64,000 nucleotides of DNA, taken from NCBI GenBank assembly GCA_009617715.1, contig VTFK01000110.1, positions 558,001-622,000 on the forward strand, given 5' to 3'. How positions within the stretch are numbered: the stretch's first letter is position 1; every line of letters begins with the position of its first letter. This DNA comes from Plectrocnemia conspersa. Lineage: Eukaryota; Arthropoda; Insecta; Trichoptera; Polycentropodidae. The notes below the pieces were generated by a model. The model worked only from the letters and a program-made list of their open reading frames with translations, ran no database searches and had not been told where the DNA came from. The translations under genes were made by a program, and so were the position numbers. Shown here piece by piece: positions 37,871-48,780 of this stretch.

Positions 37871-37996
37871 TGTGCATTACAATAATTAAAAATGAGCATT
37901 TAATAAATATATCAATATTCAATAAAAAAATGTTAAAATATAAGCTTAACTAAAAACAAAATGTTGCTCAATCTATTGTTTTTTAATGAACATAGA
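37871..37996. repeat. Repeat copy shared with 24845-24941
   Basis: TGTGCATTACAA-AATTAAAAATGAGCATT matches the first copy directly, while AAAATGTTGCTCAAT---TTTTTTAATGAACAT matches it in inverted orientation. This points to an element whose two ends are related but which has been rearranged in one copy. Confidence 0.5.
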
Positions 37997-37999
37997 TAT

Positions 38000-39420
38000 G
38001 AGTCTTTGTTTTTGAGAATGGTATAAGTACATTATGATATTTAAGTGTTTGCGTTTGAATCAATCAAAGTGTTTTAAAACAAAATACTAATATTTTTTTA
38101 AAATTGTTTTAAACTTATAATTATATAAATTTTTATAATATTGAAATTATTATTTTTTTTAAAATGGAAGGAAGTTTTGAAAAGACAGATTGATATGTGA
38201 GGATAAAAATATATTTTATCTAATAATGCACATTACATTATCACTTATTTTTAAACTTAGAACCCCGAATATAGTAACATTTAAATTACTCAAAATATGA
38301 ATATTGGGGTGTCTGTTCAGTAAATACAATAGAGGAATTGCTGGATTCAACGTCATCATTGCATAAAAAATCAGATATTTGCTTCCGAGAAAACGCACGT
38401 ATTACTACAAAAAAATATGAGCTATTATGTTTCTTTATGTTCGTATTCCCCAACTACACGCACCCAAATAGCACTTTTCCAATTTACCGTGTTATTGGAA
38501 GGTCTACTTTAATAGTGTTTTAAACTATTTCGTAGCCTATCATATGTAATAAGTGACAGCAGTGTCATACGAAATTTGAGATAAACAAACGTAAGCAATA
38601 AAAAAAGTTACGCGCAGCAATCAAAATAGATATTTCTAATAATGTTTAAATAAATATGTCGCACCGGTGGCTAATTATTATATTTATCTGTAGCGTATAA
38701 AATGTTATTTGACGCTCAACGTAAAGCATTTTTTTATTATATATTTTATAAGCACGATATAACAATGGTTAAAATCTTATATGGTAGATCGGAATTAATG
38801 ATTAATATATAATTATTATTTCAATCGAGCATCATAGATTAGGTTTTCCTAGATTTTCCAAATCTTGCGGATGAATTTAAAATCTAGTTAGATCAGGTAT
38901 AGTGGCATTTATTTTAAGCTTTAATAATAGTTTATAATTAATACATTTTCAGTCTGTTGTATAACTTTGTTTTACCGTATTAGGCTAAAATGACATGTTG
39001 CAACGGAAGATTTACTATAATTAATTATAAAAATTAAAAACTTAAGAAATTCTAGGCTTTTTTAATCACTGCTATAATAAAACTCTAATCACTGCTCCAT
39101 CGCATTGATAATCAATGCGTATTAAGAAAATGTTTAACAACATATATGTTATCAGGTTCTATGTGGTTTAAAATGCGTTTTCCGAGCTGGATTCTCACAG
39201 CTGCGTATGTGTTTATTAACGATCGTTTAACCAACTATTGAAGGGCATTAATAAACTAAGCTACATTCTCTTTAAGAACAAAAAAACCTTAATACTTTTA
39301 ATACCATGCAATCCCCACCTAAAGGAACAATACATATATAATAAACCTAGTTTAGAAAACTCGATTTTCCTGTACTGTAAAATTAAGCTCTTTTTTATAA
39401 AAACAGTTGAGCGAATTTTC
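38000..39420. other. AT-rich DNA, nothing recognised
   Basis: Stops in all frames, no family signature, no clear repeat ends. Confidence 0.4.
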
Positions 39421-39429
39421 GACAGAGTG

Positions 39430-39680
39430 ACACACATTTATGCATGCAGACTGTTGCACAACGGCGTGGGAGCGCCGCAGTACTGCAGCGCAAAACAAAA
39501 ACCGTCACTGTCGCTTTCTGAGAGACGAAAGGAAAAGTGTCGGCGGCGCATGGACGGAATGCAAGCAAGCAAACGCCGCGCTGCGTTGATTCAAAGGCCA
39601 CTTTGTGCACTTCTAGGAGCAAGGTCGCGCATGCGCGGAGGAGACACTCGCGCATAAAAAGGATTTCATTCACAAAACAT
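39430..39680. promoter_or_regulatory. CpG-rich island with a perfect NRF1/Ewg-type palindrome
   Basis: G+C and CG dinucleotides rise sharply. GCGCATGCGC (39627-39636) is the palindromic site of NRF1/Erect wing. CGCATAAAAAGG (39651-39662) could be a plus-strand TATA-like element. The ORFs across it look like by-products of the GC content. It may be a promoter or enhancer in the brat upstream region. Confidence 0.3.
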
Positions 39681-40079
39681 TCCGATAAGACCTCAACTTT
39701 TGACAGATATAATTCAACAATGTATCAGTCTCGATAAAAAAAAAGTGACAGACATCAACTGTCAGTTTTTTACTACTGTTTTCTTATTCATACTAGTCAT
39801 TGACCGTTACAAGGTTATCTTATAAAATGATTTTGATTATTAATGATAGTGCACCATCAACACTAGTAGAATAATGGTTGATATACAAATGATTTTTGAG
39901 CAGTATTTAGCAAATATACAATGAATAGATAAAACATATGTAAGGTTTGAAAGATGGGAATCGAAAAGCTGTCTTTTGTTATCACTCCGAATGTTGCACT
40001 GTTATGCATAGTCGGTATGTCTCAAGTGGCAAGCGCATGTGAATGAATACGCATAGTGATAGATCTATCGGCGTATCCT

Positions 40080-40330
40080 GATATTTGAGAAGCTCGGAAC
40101 ACGAGCGTGACGTGTGTGCGACACGACGCAGAGTCGATTATACAAGTCGCCAGCTGTCACATTTTCTTTGTTCTGATATCCCCCTCTCTATTTCGCGCCA
40201 GTGTGCGCGCATATAAATAAAACTGGGAGCGTTTATGTGTGTGCGTTATAGGGGTCGCGTACGAAGAGATAAAGGGGATAAATTCTATATATACAACGCA
40301 CGCGTTGTACACGTTGTACTATATAGATAC
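40080..40330 (+). promoter_or_regulatory. Promoter-like patch with a TATAAATA box
   Basis: GCGCGCATATAAATAAAACTG places TATAAATA at 40212-40219 in a GC-richer context, followed by GTTGTACACGTTGTAC at about 40304. No transcript or ORF downstream supports it, so this is a weak call. Confidence 0.2.
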
Positions 40331-41357
40331 GACAGACAAAATAATAATATCATTATCGGAGCGGCTTCAAATTTACGGATGACGCGGACGACTCGCTCGG
40401 AATAAATTTTGCGAGATCCTTCATAAAGAAGTTAGGCAGATAAAATATATTGCAATGTACAATATGCAAAACGAATAAAGGCGGCTTTGAATGCGCCGCG
40501 ATGCGAATTTATTCATTTTTTTGCAACATGACAAAAAAAACTGTGTGCTACTTTTAAATGCACTGCTAATTTGCAACGATTCATCGCTTTTTTCAATGAA
40601 GAAATATCGTATATATGTACATTACTTATTATTATCAATCAGTTATCTTACACAGAAACTTTGCAATGTTTACAAAACTTTTTTAACACATTGAATGCCG
40701 AGTGCACCAATCTGTGCATTTCGTCATTTTAATTTTATACACCAAAATCACTAAAGATGTTACTAATAATATATTACCTAAAATATTTGAAAAAATCAAT
40801 ACCCAAAATTCCAGAGGCTCAAAACTCAGATAAAAAAAAATCGTTTCAAGGCAGTGTTTACAGATTTTTTTCTATAATTATATTCCACATATCATATATT
40901 TGTAATAATTAAATCAGTTATCATAAAACTGTGAATCTAATATTAAGAAAATAAAAATATATTTAAATCATTTTTAACACTTGACGGTCAAATCGAGTCT
41001 ACAAATGTTTTCAAGTAGTGGCCAGAAAATAACTAAAATATCCGAGGCTTGCCTAAAACGATACAGCGCTAAACTAAAAACCCTAATATTGGTTTTTAGT
41101 TTAGCGCTTTTTTTTTAAATCTTCCGTTATAACCTGACAGCCGTAAGCCCAATGCGTTAAATCTGTACCAACTGAGTCAATCAGATATAATGAATACCTA
41201 TAAGTATTAACCACCATATTGAAAGACTGATAATCGGTGACATCTATAATAATAATAAATATAAATTATTATGTATAAAATAATTTATAACCAATAGATG
41301 TCACTACAGCTGGGAACGTTTTTTTTTATAAAAGCATATTTTTTATAAATAAAAATT

Positions 41358-41420
41358 TGAGTACCGCTGTCGAGGCTCGAACCCGCAACCCGCAACGTTA
41401 CGGACTACGCGGTTCTGACC
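41358..41420 (-). repeat. tRNA-derived SINE or tRNA-like remnant, interrupted by the TTAA MITE
   Basis: On the minus strand GCGTAGTCCGTAACG leads to a duplicated GCGGGTT and then GGGTTCGAGCC, which fits the pol III B-box / T-arm consensus GGTTCRANNCC. The 5' half with an A-box is not recognisable, and the upstream side is cut by the 237-bp piggyBac-type insertion. No cloverleaf can be completed, so this is not a functional tRNA gene. Confidence 0.45.
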
Positions 41421-41424
41421 TTAA

Positions 41425-41661
41425 CCTTTTGAACGCGTTATCAAAAATAATATTTTTTTTTTTTTTTTTTGAAAAATGCAAATTTTACCTTGATACTGTG
41501 TTTAAATGTTCTGATTTTTTAATTTTTATTCATTTAAAATGATATTTTATGTTTATTCACAAAAAAAGTTTTTTCTTGAAAAGCATTTTTTTTTACTGAT
41601 TTTTGCGTAAAGAGATAAAAAATCAATTGGGCGACTTTAGTCGCTTTCCGCGTTCAAAGGG
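41425..41661. mobile_element. piggyBac-type MITE, 237 bp, TTAA duplication
   Basis: TTAA (41421-41424) then CCTTTTGAACGCG; at the other end CGCGTTCAAAGGG then TTAA (41662-41665). Thirteen-bp inverted repeats beginning CCYTTTGAAC with TTAA duplication are the piggyBac signature. The 237-bp interior is A/T-rich and noncoding. It sits inside a tRNA-like remnant. The same terminal motif occurs alone at 45863. Confidence 0.85.
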
Positions 41662-42063
41662 TTAAGCAAATACAACGCCTTTATTCATCAACAGTGACAT
41701 GTCGCCATTGTTTATAATTTGTCTTTGGGGTATACCTATAAATTTTAGTTTCTGTCCTTCCATAAAATTTTATCTCTTTTGTGACCACATAAAATTCGAG
41801 TCCCTTTTTTACACGGATTTTTTACATTTTTCCAAGGGACGGCAAAGGTTGGCCAGTTAATATTTTTATTTCATTAAATGACATTTTACTGGCCAAATTC
41901 AAGGAGGTCCAAAAGCAATAAAATCATGCAACGCTTGGCTTGTTATGTTAACATCTGACAATGTTGCGAACTCAACCAAACAAGTAGACCCTAACACACA
42001 TTGATTATACTGACCATCTGTCAACATAAAACTGACATTAAAGTTAAAATACAGATCATATAA

Positions 42064-42180
42064 TATAAATACTGGCTATTCTTTATAAATACTGACTAAA
42101 AAAATTGTCAAAATACTTCTTACCATCTAATATTTATTCTGGCCGCTTATATTCTGATTTTTTAATATAAATTCTGACCG
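42064..42180. repeat. Irregular repeats of an ATAAATNCTGRC motif
   Basis: Five related copies (ATAAATACTGGC, ATAAATACTGAC, TTTATTCTGGCC, TATATTCTGATT, ATAAATTCTGACC) follow at 18-44 bp intervals. They resemble subterminal transposase-binding repeats of DNA transposons. Confidence 0.4.
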
Positions 42181-42231
42181 TATTCATAACCGTATTAAAT
42201 TTTTGACCCGACAAATACGGAATATCAAAAA

Positions 42232-42310
42232 AATATGCGTCCAACTTGTTGCTCTGTTATGAAGCTAATCCTGATATTTTTATGGAAAGGTTTGTTACTA
42301 TAGGTACGTT
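42232..42310 (+). pseudogene. Mariner-like transposase fragment, copy 1
   Basis: The plus strand reads KYASNLLLCYEANPDIFMER then FVTIG. This resembles the LL-RYE-DP--FL-R-VT block that precedes the first catalytic Asp in mariner transposases. The catalytic DETW itself is absent. A near-identical DNA segment lies 373 bp downstream. Confidence 0.4.
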
Positions 42311-42594
42311 GCCAGCGTATTAAGAAGCTGGATGGCTACTTAAATGAAGTGTGTCCTTGCCGAAAATGGCATAGATGCTCTGGAACCTAAAGCTATAAAT
42401 TCTTCACTTTCAGTAATTTAAGGAAATGTTTGAAGATATACATCTTCTTATGAGAACAAAGCAAATCCTAACCCAAAGCTCATAATAAAAAAAGAAACGA
42501 TCCAAAACAGAACGGCGAATCCAAGTAAGAATAATAGAGACTGTGAATTTTTTTAAGAACATAAGGTAATATCAAAAAAATCTGAGAGATGGTT

Positions 42595-42690
42595 AGAGTG
42601 TTTTACACGTCATCCAGCTTGCTGCTCCGTTATGAAGCTGATTCTGATATTTTTATAAAAAGATTTGTTACTATCAGTCTGAAATAAACA
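42595..42690 (+). pseudogene. Mariner-like transposase fragment, copy 2
   Basis: Reads SLLLRYEADSDIFIKRFVTI in one frame. The DNA from 42614 matches 42241-42300 with roughly ten differences over 60 bp, so the two are copies of one sequence, by tandem duplication or two insertions. Similar GAACA-AGCAAATCC motifs downstream (about 42455 and 42902) extend the duplication. Confidence 0.4.
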
Positions 42691-43436
42691 ATCGGAACAG
42701 TGAAAGAATTGGGTTAACGTTTCCCAAAAAATAAATGGTAGCGACGCCCGATGGCGAAGTGAGCTTCTGGTTTTTGTTACACAAAGGACATAAGAGGATA
42801 ATAATACTGTAATTTGTTATCTCAATTTCATATAATGATCTGGAATACTTCACACGATTTTCTAGAACACAAAGCTGGAAATTTTAAATTCATACTACGA
42901 GAACATAGCAAATCCTAAAAAATATTTCTAGATTTTTCTCAATCATGAGAGAATATATGGCCTCGCAGGGATTTCTAAATTAAGTAATAAAGTGTTATAA
43001 AAGACGCAATTGAAAATAGTGAGCGATCGTTCAGCAAGTTATTTTGACATATTTGAGAGCCTAATGGGACAAGATTGTCTTAGCATTGAACAAGAAACAG
43101 AAAAAAATATTTTCGATTGATCAATTTGCATCATCAAAATCTTTAATAAATAATCATTATTTTTTCTTTAAAAAGCTGTTTATTTTTTTTAAATAAGTTT
43201 AGTGCATGGTACACATGTGAGCCACCGGCCTTTAATGGTTGATCGGTCCATAGCACACAAGTTGGACCACCGGACTTCAGTGTTAATATAAATATTGTAT
43301 TTACTGTTGAAAGTTTTTAATCATATACTCGTTTTTTTCTGCCGTAAAAATTGTTAATTAAATTCAAGAATATAAAAAATTAAATTAGGTGAGGGACGAC
43401 AAATAGCATTTTCGCCCCCCAGGAGCAAATATATAA

Positions 43437-43560
43437 GTTATATACAATACAATCATTTATATAAGGACGCTATTAGGATTGCATAAGGCTCGGACACACT
43501 GGGGCGGTGTGCGATTCCGCTTTGCGGCGTCAGTGTAAACGCATAAAATATAGATTAGAT
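43437..43560. repeat. Second copy of the CTCGGACACACTGG repeat
   Basis: Shares TATACAATACAAT and GCATAAGGCTCGGACACACT with 25323-25440, then diverges after a GC-rich stretch. It begins about 150 bp beyond the right end of the piggyBac-like element. Confidence 0.6.
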
Positions 43561-43859
43561 CGCCGCTTTATCCGAACCTCAAAAAACACGTAAGGATAAA
43601 CAATAGTAGACGCAGTAATTCTGCAGTTCAGGATGAAGTAATTAATTAGAACTGGGTCATGGCTGGGTTGGTCAAACTGTCACTTAATTTTAAAAACATA
43701 AGATCTGGGTTTATACCGATAAAAGTATGATGGGATCCTGGGTGATTTAAAGGCATTGGCAGTTAAGACACAGGATCCTTCAGCCGCCGCTTTATTGTAT
43801 ACATTACTAAATAAATCAATCGCACGTCAACGTTAAACACACACGCGCAACTAACATTT

Positions 43860-44500
43860 AAAACGATTTTGCAGCACGTTCATTTTCGATTATATCGTAT
43901 GAAAAAGCGTTGTTATGCGTGTACATACATACATTCAAGACTAAAGCCCGCGTATAAAAAAAAAAAAGGCAAATTGTTACGCAGATCACGCGTGCGAATG
44001 AACAACAACACAAACACACAAAGAGAGGGAGGAACGGTGCTTCTCAAACGTTCGTCCTCGGAGCACACAAAAGCAAATCGGCGCGATAATCGGCGACCTT
44101 CCGATTCAATTATTAACGCCGAGAGAGAGCTAGGAATGACCCAAAGCTGGGTCCCACTCTAATTAAACATTCCGGTTAAACGAAACGTCCGGAAATTCCG
44201 CGCTGCGAGAGATGCTAGGGGCGGTTTTATAGGGGTTGTCGCGTGTCTAGCGTGCAGCTGCCGCATACACAACACAGCACAGGGGTGCGCCATTTGTGCG
44301 CGAATACGCGAGATGCAAATAATAGTGGATACTGCCCAAAAGCTACACGGTGTTTCGAAACGAATTTATCGGCGATCGTAAAGCGGACTTGGACTCGGGC
44401 CAATTCGCCGTATAATACACACAATATAAAATATAAGATAATAATAAGAGCAGAGCTGTGTTCTCTCTCACTCGCCAAAGGTGCAATAAGAAAAATGTTG
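43860..44500. promoter_or_regulatory. CG-rich block, candidate regulatory DNA
   Basis: Composition is balanced with frequent CG dinucleotides, poly-purine stretches and several short overlapping ORFs on both strands, none with a recognisable domain. Its position far upstream of brat would suit a distal promoter or enhancer. Confidence 0.2.
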
Positions 44501-44916
44501 AGACCTTCTGTTGTTAAGTTTTCGCGCAGTTGTGTATTACCGTTTTTGGCTCGGCTTCAAAAAAATATAATATAGTACACACACACACGAACTTGTGCTG
44601 GAATTCAGAAATTACTCTAATGGATATTAATATTGTAAAATGCGAAACCAACACAGTAACGTAGCGACGACCTAAATTTTGGAGCTCAGTGACGATAATG
44701 AGATTGAATAATTGCGCTGCTGCGGCTTCGATTATTATCTTAGCGACGAACCGAGCTAATGGTTATGGTAATCCTTACGCCCCTTTCCGATCGACTTTGG
44801 TTCGATTGGCGAGATATCTACTATCATTTGAGTCGGCAGTATTATTTTACAACTTCGACAGTTTCAAAAAGATATGATACAAGTGCAACATTTATTCAGA
44901 AAATAAGGAATTGTTA

Positions 44917-45787
44917 TGCCTGCACTACACTCTCTGGAAGTTGGCCAAGGTTGGCCAAGGACGGAGAATAACAAGCTATCTCACGTGCTCAGTGACGAGA
45001 GTGAGAGAGATAATGATATGGTGGTTCGCAAACTGAGATAGAACGAGTAACTCGGTTCAATTTCAGTATGCAGTAGGCGTCATATGGTTAACACGCATGT
45101 CGAGCGCTGCATCGTGGTCACGTGGTCAACTTATAATACCACATGCTTGTCGGGGACTTCAACAGACTCTTACTGACATCTTTGAATATTTTAGGGCACC
45201 AAAAGGAATTAATTATATTTTTGATAGTTTCTTCTAACAATTATCGTTATTATATTTTTTTTCATATAAAATTAAATAATTAAAAATAATTAGTGGTACT
45301 TGATTTTGTTAAAAAAAATCGTTTCGAATATCCTTATGTATTTTCCTAAACCGTTTTATATAAATGTCACACCATAACGAATTCTTATTTAGAATCGATG
45401 GCGACAAATTCTAGGATAGTCACAGATGTAGTGTTCGTATTCTAAAGTCTCATTTTCATGCCTTATGGCATTTTGCAAAAGCCGACAAATATTTTGCGTA
45501 AATTGAATATTTACGACCGAAAAGTTTTCACTGATATTGTATTGGTGAGTGCCCCCACAAACTTTTATAATTATCAGTAGCGTAATTTTAATAAAATGAC
45601 AATTTAAAAATTGCGATTATTTGGCACATTTTTCGATCGCGCGCAAATATGCCGACTGTACGTGACAGAAGCCGCCGTCCGGATGGCATATGAAATTTGC
45701 GACAGTGTGGTCGCTTACTTGAAGTCGTAGGTCTCGGCCAACTTCAGTTGTAACTTCGATTCGGACAACTTCCAGAGAGTGCAGGCA
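44917..45787. mobile_element. PIF/Harbinger-like non-autonomous element, TTA duplication
   Basis: The left end TGCCTGCACTACACTCTCTG continues GAAGTTG; the complement of the right end is TGCCTGCACTCTCTGGAAGT continuing TG, the same apart from a 5-bp ACACT insertion. TTA flanks both sides (44914-44916 and 45788-45790), the 3-bp TWA duplication of PIF/Harbinger. No transposase is readable in its 871 bp. It contains copy B (45258-45547) of a repeat also found at 25000-25270. GGCCAA-motif repeats follow each end. Confidence 0.75.
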
Positions 45788-45866
45788 TTACATTAATAAT
45801 ATATGTTGTTCTGAATACAGTTTAATATCATTTACTGACGCAAAATGTTGTTAGTAAGGTTCTTAA

Positions 45867-45910
45867 CCCTTTGAACGGTATCGCCATACATGTACGGCGG
45901 TCGATTTTTC
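45867..45910. mobile_element. Single piggyBac-type terminus
   Basis: TTAA (45863-45866) followed by CCCTTTGAACGG matches the terminal motif of the 237-bp TTAA MITE at 41425-41661, then GTATCGCCATACATGTACGG. No partner end was found downstream, so this is an orphan or truncated end. Confidence 0.45.
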
Positions 45911-46300
45911 ACTGTTTTTAAGTACCCCATATAGTTATATATAATAACAAATATATGACTAAGTTTTACCCCACTTTAAAAAAATCTGAAATGACGCCCT
46001 TGATCAAAAGGATGTAAAATAATAAATTAGATATTTTTCTTTTGACGCCCTCACTGATCAGAAATTCGCATAGCATTGTGTTATGCATATTTTGTTTTAA
46101 TTAATGATTAATTAAAACAATTATTTTTAATCAATAATTATTTTTTTAATTAAATAATATTTTTTGCACTAATTGGTTATATAAATTATAATCGAATATG
46201 TACGAAATAACAACCTGCAATGCGGGTTTAGATTCATATACACATGATCATTCACTCTAAGCCTATTAATGTGGAAATGCAAGTATACATTGTATAAACG

Positions 46301-46463
46301 GATTTTGAGAAGGCCTTCGATAAAGTTTGTCATAATATAAAAATATTTATTGACATAAATAGTTTATAATATTAAATATTTAGGAGTAATTGTAAATAAA
46401 AAATTAAATTTCAAGGAACATATTAAAAAAATATGTATATTATCCAGGATGATTAAAAAAATC
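46301..46463 (+). pseudogene. LINE reverse-transcriptase remnant, internally deleted
   Basis: DFEKAFDKVCHNIKIF (46301 onward) is the first catalytic Asp block of non-LTR reverse transcriptases. About 20 bp further, IKYLGVIVNKKLNFKEHIKK (46371 onward) is the motif lying beyond the YADD catalytic box. YADD and everything between are deleted. A TA-flanked DNA element begins immediately after at 46466. Confidence 0.8.
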
Positions 46464-46465
46464 TA

Positions 46466-47319
46466 GAGTACGCTCGGGATAAGGATGCCGGTTTGTTATT
46501 GTGTGCGTGTACATGTATACGAGAGGGAGAAGCGATGTAGCGTGTACTTCGTTGTCTCGCTTTCTCTTTTAAGGACAGTCGCTGATTCGTCAACGCTGGT
46601 ATTCGTCATTAAAGTGCAGTGTGGCACAGAAGTTCGATCTTCTCTAGTGATTTATTTTAAATAATTTTGTGTTGATATTGGTTTAAAACCCAGATATGCC
46701 CACTGTCCCATGGGTAGATCACTAAACTCGTGCTACTGTTTTTTATTTATAAATAAAATTTTAAGAGAACAAAATTTCTTGGGCATATCTGGGTTAATTG
46801 ATATCAAGGCTTCAAATATACACTGTAAGTTATTCGTTCTCTTACCCGTGGATTAAAATATTTTAATTATTTTTCCATTAATCCGTACGTTGTTGGTTTT
46901 TTTACACTATTCTCTAAGGCTTAAAAAAGTTATTATTCTTATCGTTGCGCCAATTCAATGGATTCTAATGATTTAATTGAGTCGTCGAGCCATTAAACAA
47001 TCTGCGAATAATTTCTTTCCCCATTTTATATCTTTTTGCTTTTGAAGTAGCTAAAGACTTCATTATTTTTTTGACTAGTGAAAGATTTAGAATTTTTCAA
47101 ATATTTAATTAATGACATCAATGTCTGGTTTCTTCGATTTTATAATATATTTTTAATTGTCCGTTGAAATTTCCAACTTAGCTCAGTGTATGTATGTAGG
47201 TTAAATAAACATATATTTTCTTTTAAAATTAAAAAATTAAATATTCTGAGCGAAATTGTTTTGAGCCACACAGTTCACGCACACAATAACAAACCGGAAT
47301 CCTTATCCCGAGCGTACTC
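46466..47319. mobile_element. TA-flanked DNA element with 44-bp near-perfect inverted repeats
   Basis: GAGTACGCTCGGGATAAGGA with continuation to TTGTTATTGTGTGCGTG (46466-46509) is repeated in inverted form at 47276-47319 with one mismatch. TA flanks both ends (46464-46465, 47320-47321). The TA duplication fits the Tc1/mariner/pogo superfamily. The 854-bp interior has no transposase, so it is non-autonomous. The near-identity of the arms suggests recent movement. It lies between two LINE fragments. Confidence 0.88.
46672..46807. mobile_element. Nested 136-bp inverted-repeat element inside the 854-bp element
   Basis: TTGATAT---AACCCAGATATGCCCA at the left is mirrored by TGGGCATATCTGGGTT---ATATCAA at the right: a perfect 16-bp core with outer 7-bp arms. 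It looks like a MITE within a MITE, or subterminal structure of the host element. Confidence 0.55.
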
Positions 47320-47363
47320 TACAATAGTATTATATTGCCACACTTCAAATATTATGCCAAATA

Positions 47364-47500
47364 AATAAAATTAAATATCTCGGAATCACTTTTGAGAGCA
47401 ATAGTACGTAAACAACGTATATAAAAACATTCCAAGATACTCGACTATGTTATGAGGAACGCGTTGCACTATGACTAGTAGCATTCTTTATTCGGTTTCT
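47364..47500 (+). pseudogene. Second LINE fragment, same RT-distal motif
   Basis: NKIKYLGITFESNST (47364 onward) resembles the KYLG motif read at 46371, then decays. Because both flanks of the TA-flanked element carry this motif, either two LINE copies lay side by side or they are distinct insertions; it is not a simple split of one copy. Confidence 0.55.
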
Positions 47501-48179
47501 ATAATTTAGAATATCTGAAAAACAAAATAGACGCTGGCTTTGCACTTTGATATATTTAATGTCAGCTACGAGGAGCTGGTCCGGTTCGTATTATTCAATT
47601 TTAATATTTTATGATTTTTTATAGTATGTACTGTAAAAACAATAAAATTACACTTTTAAAACATTTCTTTAGATACAAATATTTTGAGATTCATAAGAAA
47701 TATTATTTAATAATATGATAAATACCGATTTATTGTTTTCGGGAATCCGTAATGGTTATTTGGCGTTGCAAAATTGACACTAAATTTATCGAGGCTATTA
47801 TTCAATGATATGCATTAACAGAATTAATTAACAATTGTATCAACGCTTATGCATTATACAGATATCGTGTTTACAGCTTTTATCGTGTCTTGAGTAAATT
47901 AGCTCAAGATATTGCAAATATTACCATTGCGATGTGAAAGTATCGTATCGTCACATTAATGTACATTTTATTATATAACAACATTTAAATACTCACAACC
48001 ATTGTTGCCACACAATTCATATTGCAAAGTGAGTTAACAATACGCGCAACTTCTACAAACTCGTTCTCAAACATGTACTCTCCCACTCTGTTATTAATAC
48101 ATTATACAATACGAACTTATTAACGATTGGCAAAATATCGAGATATGACCTAAATGAGCGAAATCCCTGATAAGATAAA

Positions 48180-48780
48180 CACCTAACGACCTCTCGAGCG
48201 ATGGGTTTAATTTCCGCCGCAAATCGAAATCGCTCAAAGGCGATAATAAAAAAAAGGAAAATAGCGAAACGAATTCGCAAAATCGTTTCGGAACCGGCTG
48301 TAGCCGGGCGGACGAGGGCCCTCCACTTGGAAGCGGGTTGTCAAACGCAGGGGTTCGTAACCGATCGGTTTTCGAGTCGAGTGGCTCGTCTCTCGATTTT
48401 CCGCCAATGTGCGATTAAATTTTTTGATGTTCGCGAATTGACATCATCGCCATAATCGCTCGGGCGACGATCAGCGATTCATCCCGCGGCGCAAAGCGGA
48501 AGCGTTGAAGAAGACACTTTTGGCATTCGCTGAACGGCTGCGATTGCATTGATCGGAAACATTCGACAAACGTGCGACCTTGCCGTCTACGGTGTCGAAA
48601 CGAGCGCCGATTGTTGCAGACAGCTGCCTTTGAAGGCCTTGATTTTAGAGTGTGCGAAACGCTTTGCGCAATTCCGCCAATTGTCCGTCACCTTAATTAT
48701 GAATATCAACTGCAGAGAGCGAAAGTTTTTTGGTTAATAACACAAAAAATCAAAGGTCAATCGGCATAAAACTAAAGTAC
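48180..48780. promoter_or_regulatory. CG-rich block, candidate regulatory DNA
   Basis: About 600 bp with many CG dinucleotides between AT-rich flanks. Short ORFs in several frames are arginine-rich and lack family signatures, as expected of GC-rich noncoding DNA. Confidence 0.2.

Larger units (their letters stand above)
40687..43282. mobile_element. piggyBac-like element, degenerate, TTAA-flanked
   Basis: TTAA at 40683-40686 and 43283-43286 flank related ends. The left end starts CACATTGAATGCCGAGTGCA and the complement of the right end starts CACTGAAGTCCGGTGGTCCA; both continue with CCAA--TGTG. The right end carries two subterminal repeats (GCCACCGGCCTTTAATGG and GACCACCGGACTTCAGTG). At 2.6 kb the length suits a piggyBac relative, but no transposase could be read. 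Its interior has been invaded by other elements. The ends are only about 70% alike, so two unrelated TTAA elements remain possible. Confidence 0.5.
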
